From the NCBI RefSeq assembly GCF_016859125.1, contig NZ_CP069338.1, positions 5,767,501-5,831,500 on the forward strand: a stretch of DNA of 64,000 bases, given 5' to 3'. Source of the stretch: Archangium violaceum. Its GTDB lineage: Bacteria > Myxococcota > Myxococcia > Myxococcales > Myxococcaceae. Position numbers and translations under genes: made by a program. Under the pieces are notes generated by a model. The model worked only from the letters and a program-made list of their open reading frames with translations, was not told where the DNA came from and made no database searches. This document shows positions 61,954 through 64,000 of this stretch, in pieces (position 1 is the first letter of the stretch; each line of letters starts with the position of its first letter).

Positions 61954-63630
61954 ATGAAGATCGGACGCGGGATTCATGTGCTGTGCGCTGTATGGATAAC
62001 AACGGGCACGCTCCTGGGATGCGGAGACGACCAGTCTGGAGAAAACGACCAGTCCAGAAGTTGCGCCAGGCTCGCGAAGATGCGTTTGACAGCGGCCCAG
62101 ATTGGCTTGCCCACGAGTGGCGCAAAAATCGTATCGGCAGTGGAGGTTCCAGCGCGCACCGACGGGCAGGTCACGAAGCCGGAGCATTGCTTGGTCTCCG
62201 CAGAGGTGTTCCCCGTCGATTCGAGGGCACCGTCTATTCTCCTGGCAGTAGCCCTACCGACTCAGTGGAACGAGAAGGCGGTGTGGCTCGGTGGTGGCGG
62301 CTTCGACGGCGTCATTCCCGACGTCACGGGCAACTCACTCAACACGCTTGCACCGGCGCCGCTCGCGCGCGGATACGCCGTGTTCGCGAGTGATGGTGGA
62401 CACCAATCGACAGCCGCCTCGCCCGGCACGGATGCCTCCGCGCTCGCAAACGAGGAGGCATACCGCAACTGGCTCTCCGATGCCCCAAAGAAGGTGCGTG
62501 ACGTCGCGGGCCAGATCATCCGGACGTATTACGGGATCGACGCCGCGCGTTTCTACGCGGTGGGAAGCTCGACGGGCGGACGCGAGGCGCTGTTCGCGAC
62601 GGCGCGCTTTCCAACCGACTGGGATGGAGCGCTCGTGTTGTACCCGGCGCGCAACGTGATGAATACGATGCTTGGCCTCACCGCGATGCTCAAGGCGTTG
62701 TCGGCTCCAGGGGCGTTCCCGAACACGGCAAAACGCAAGCTCGTATGGGACGCGGTGCTGACCAAATGCGATGCTCTCGACGGTCTGGCCGACGGCGTGG
62801 TCGGCGACGTCGTGAGCTGCAGCAAGCAATTCGATGTGACGGCGCTGCGGTGTGCGGGCGGTGCGGACACCAGCGACGCGTGCCTATCTGACGCGCAGAT
62901 TCACGCCTTCGAGACCATCGATGCCCCCGTACAGCTGGCGTCGCCGCTCGCCAACGGCGACACCGAGTTCGCTGGTTACAACGTGTACGCGGCTGCACAG
63001 GGCGTCGGGACCGATTCGCCGCTGGAGCGTCACGTACAGGCCGTCGACCTTGGCTCGCACGCACCGAGCTTTCCTGTCGATCCGCTCACCAATTCGTTCG
63101 CGGCGGCCTTCGTCGACAGCTTCATGCGCCACGTCATCGTCAAGGATCAGTCCTTCGACTACCGGACCTTCGACGTGCGGACGTTCGGCCCCTATGCTGC
63201 GCGCGTGCAGGAGCTGTCGGCGCTCGACGTGGGCGATGCCGATATGGGTGGGTTTGCCGCGCGGGGCGGAAAGCTTCTGTTGCTTCATGGCACGGGCGAC
63301 ATGCTGACGAGCCCGCGGACGACGGAGCGCTACGTGGAAGAAGTGCAGGCGTCGATTGGCGCGACGGCCACCGACGCGATGCTGCGCTACTACGAGGTTC
63401 CTGGGTTCCAGCACGCCGCCAGCACCGTCTTCCAGGTGTCGTGGGATGGTCTCGGCGCGCTCGAGAAGTGGATCGAGACCGGCAAGGACCCTGGTGACGA
63501 CGAGGTCGTCACGGACCTGGCGGGCGTGGCGGGGCGCACTCGACCGCTCTGCAGGTATCCGACCTTTGCGAGGTATCGCGGGACGGGAGATCCGAACGAC
63601 GCTGCATCGTTCGAGTGCGCGGCGCCCTGA
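61954..63630 (+). CDS. Tannase/feruloyl esterase family lipoprotein
   Basis: A 558-residue secreted esterase. ATG 61954 gives signal MKIGRGIHVLCAVWITTGTL ending in lipobox LLGC. Family marks: VWLGGGGFDGVI, SDGGHQSTA, nucleophile elbow YAVGSSTGGREALF, the Cys near TKCDALDGLADGVV, LLLLHGTGDMLTSPR (acid) and YEVPGFQHAAST (His). It probably cleaves ester bonds of plant phenolics or related compounds. It stands alone between two IS91-like fragments; 165 bp upstream hold only a LysR fragment and a short minus-strand frame. Confidence 0.9.
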   Translation: MKIGRGIHVLCAVWITTGTLLGCGDDQSGENDQSRSCARLAKMRLTAAQIGLPTSGAKIVSAVEVPARTDGQVTKPEHCLVSAEVFPVDSRAPSILLAVALPTQWNEKAVWLGGGGFDGVIPDVTGNSLNTLAPAPLARGYAVFASDGGHQSTAASPGTDASALANEEAYRNWLSDAPKKVRDVAGQIIRTYYGIDAARFYAVGSSTGGREALFATARFPTDWDGALVLYPARNVMNTMLGLTAMLKALSAPGAFPNTAKRKLVWDAVLTKCDALDGLADGVVGDVVSCSKQFDVTALRCAGGADTSDACLSDAQIHAFETIDAPVQLASPLANGDTEFAGYNVYAAAQGVGTDSPLERHVQAVDLGSHAPSFPVDPLTNSFAAAFVDSFMRHVIVKDQSFDYRTFDVRTFGPYAARVQELSALDVGDADMGGFAARGGKLLLLHGTGDMLTSPRTTERYVEEVQASIGATATDAMLRYYEVPGFQHAASTVFQVSWDGLGALEKWIETGKDPGDDEVVTDLAGVAGRTRPLCRYPTFARYRGTGDPNDAASFECAAP

Positions 63631-63701
63631 CGCGGCCGATCGACCGCGCGCGGGCGGCTCGCTTTGCGTCCGCTGATGCCGCCGGAGCTGATGCCGCCGA
63701 A

Positions 63702-64000
63702 GTATAGGACGGATAGGAGTCCTGTTGAGAGGTGGCGGCCTGGAGCGGAGGTGGCGAGGAGGGCCGCTGACGGGGCCGGCCCGAGCAGTGAGCCAGGCGG
63801 GTGGAGAAGCCGCGTTGCCCCTTGGGGTACACGCCGGCCCTGGCCGACCTCCCATGAGGAGCGCGGCAGGGGCCTGGCTCTGTTGGCGCTGGCGGCTTGA
63901 GCTTCAACACCACGAGGCGTGGAGGGGCCCGTGCGCCGGGGCCAGCCTCGCACCTGCCGTGGGCAGGCCCAGGTGCTCCACAATCGCTCGCACCCCTCCC
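63702..64000 (-). mobile_element. IS91-like 3-prime end running out of the window (copy 10)
   Basis: Terminus GTATAGGACGGATAGG at 63702, then the same tail as in copies 2 and 8, reaching the transposase C-terminal codons (LGLPTAGARLAPAHGPLHAS-like) at 63920-63980 and continuing past the window end toward the zinc finger. Confidence 0.75.

Noticed and set aside
27890-64000. Possible CRISPR array or other regular repeats
   Set aside because: The repeated blocks are long, irregularly spaced and in both directions; they match IS91-like transposase ends rather than spacer-repeat units.

Overview
The window looks like an accessory stretch of a large, GC-rich myxobacterial chromosome of the Cystobacter/Archangium type. 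This is inferred from content, not from a marker gene: DUF4215 Cys-rich repeat and fibro-slime proteins, a SitA/SitI-like lipoprotein toxin and immunity pair, many lipoproteins, NtrC-type regulation, and dense decayed insertion sequences. No rRNA, complete tRNA or CRISPR array was seen.

Left part (1-26.4 kb) is mostly intact. It starts with a truncated cyclophilin lipoprotein, then a large lipase fused to a CHAT caspase-like protease domain, then a SitA-like lipoprotein with a CdiA-type C-terminal toxin domain and its candidate immunity gene. A tightly packed polyamine operon follows (7.1-12.9 kb): SAM decarboxylase, DUF4178 zinc-ribbon membrane protein, small lipoprotein, DUF350 protein, membrane-anchored aminopropyltransferase and a Tat-type FAD amine-oxidase-like protein. 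Next come a DUF4215/fibro-slime lipoprotein, a secreted lipoprotein, a GHKL-ATPase-like protein that also carries an HExxHxxGxxH zinc motif, an outer-membrane BamA/TamA-like pair, an SMI1/KNR4 protein, an NtrC regulator frameshifted in its DNA-binding domain and capped by an IS110 fragment, and a cytochrome P450.

Middle part (26.4-38.6 kb) is a graveyard of mobile DNA holding toxin-like cargo. A four-gene operon (32.1-30.1 kb, minus strand) reads as loading/accessory protein, AT-rich toxin tip, immunity protein and Cys-rich protein. A second block (33.7-37.0 kb) has a DUF4157 (eCIS-type) protein, a lipoprotein with a toxin-like C-terminus and an ankyrin-repeat protein placed like an immunity gene. 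This second block sits between two near-identical 25-bp repeats that split one IS91-like transposase in two.

Right part (38.6-64 kb) alternates catabolic or detoxification genes (GH31 glycosidase with three carbohydrate-binding modules, GST, SDR/TetR pair with a triple-palindrome operator, epimerase, XRE regulator, HSL-type hydrolase, class C serine hydrolase/TetR pair, tannase-like esterase) with truncated genes and elements: IS5, IS21, ISAzo13-like, IS1182, MITE-like repeats and more IS91-like 3-prime ends. At least nine fragments of one IS91-like family lie between 27.9 and 64 kb. Several end at the same GTATAGGA-type terminus, so this family probably drove much of the rearrangement.

A relic of the junction between the NtrC gene and the SMI1 gene (21.7 kb) is found again, inverted, at 56.1-56.4 kb. 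Family names below come from motif recognition by eye; no database search was run.
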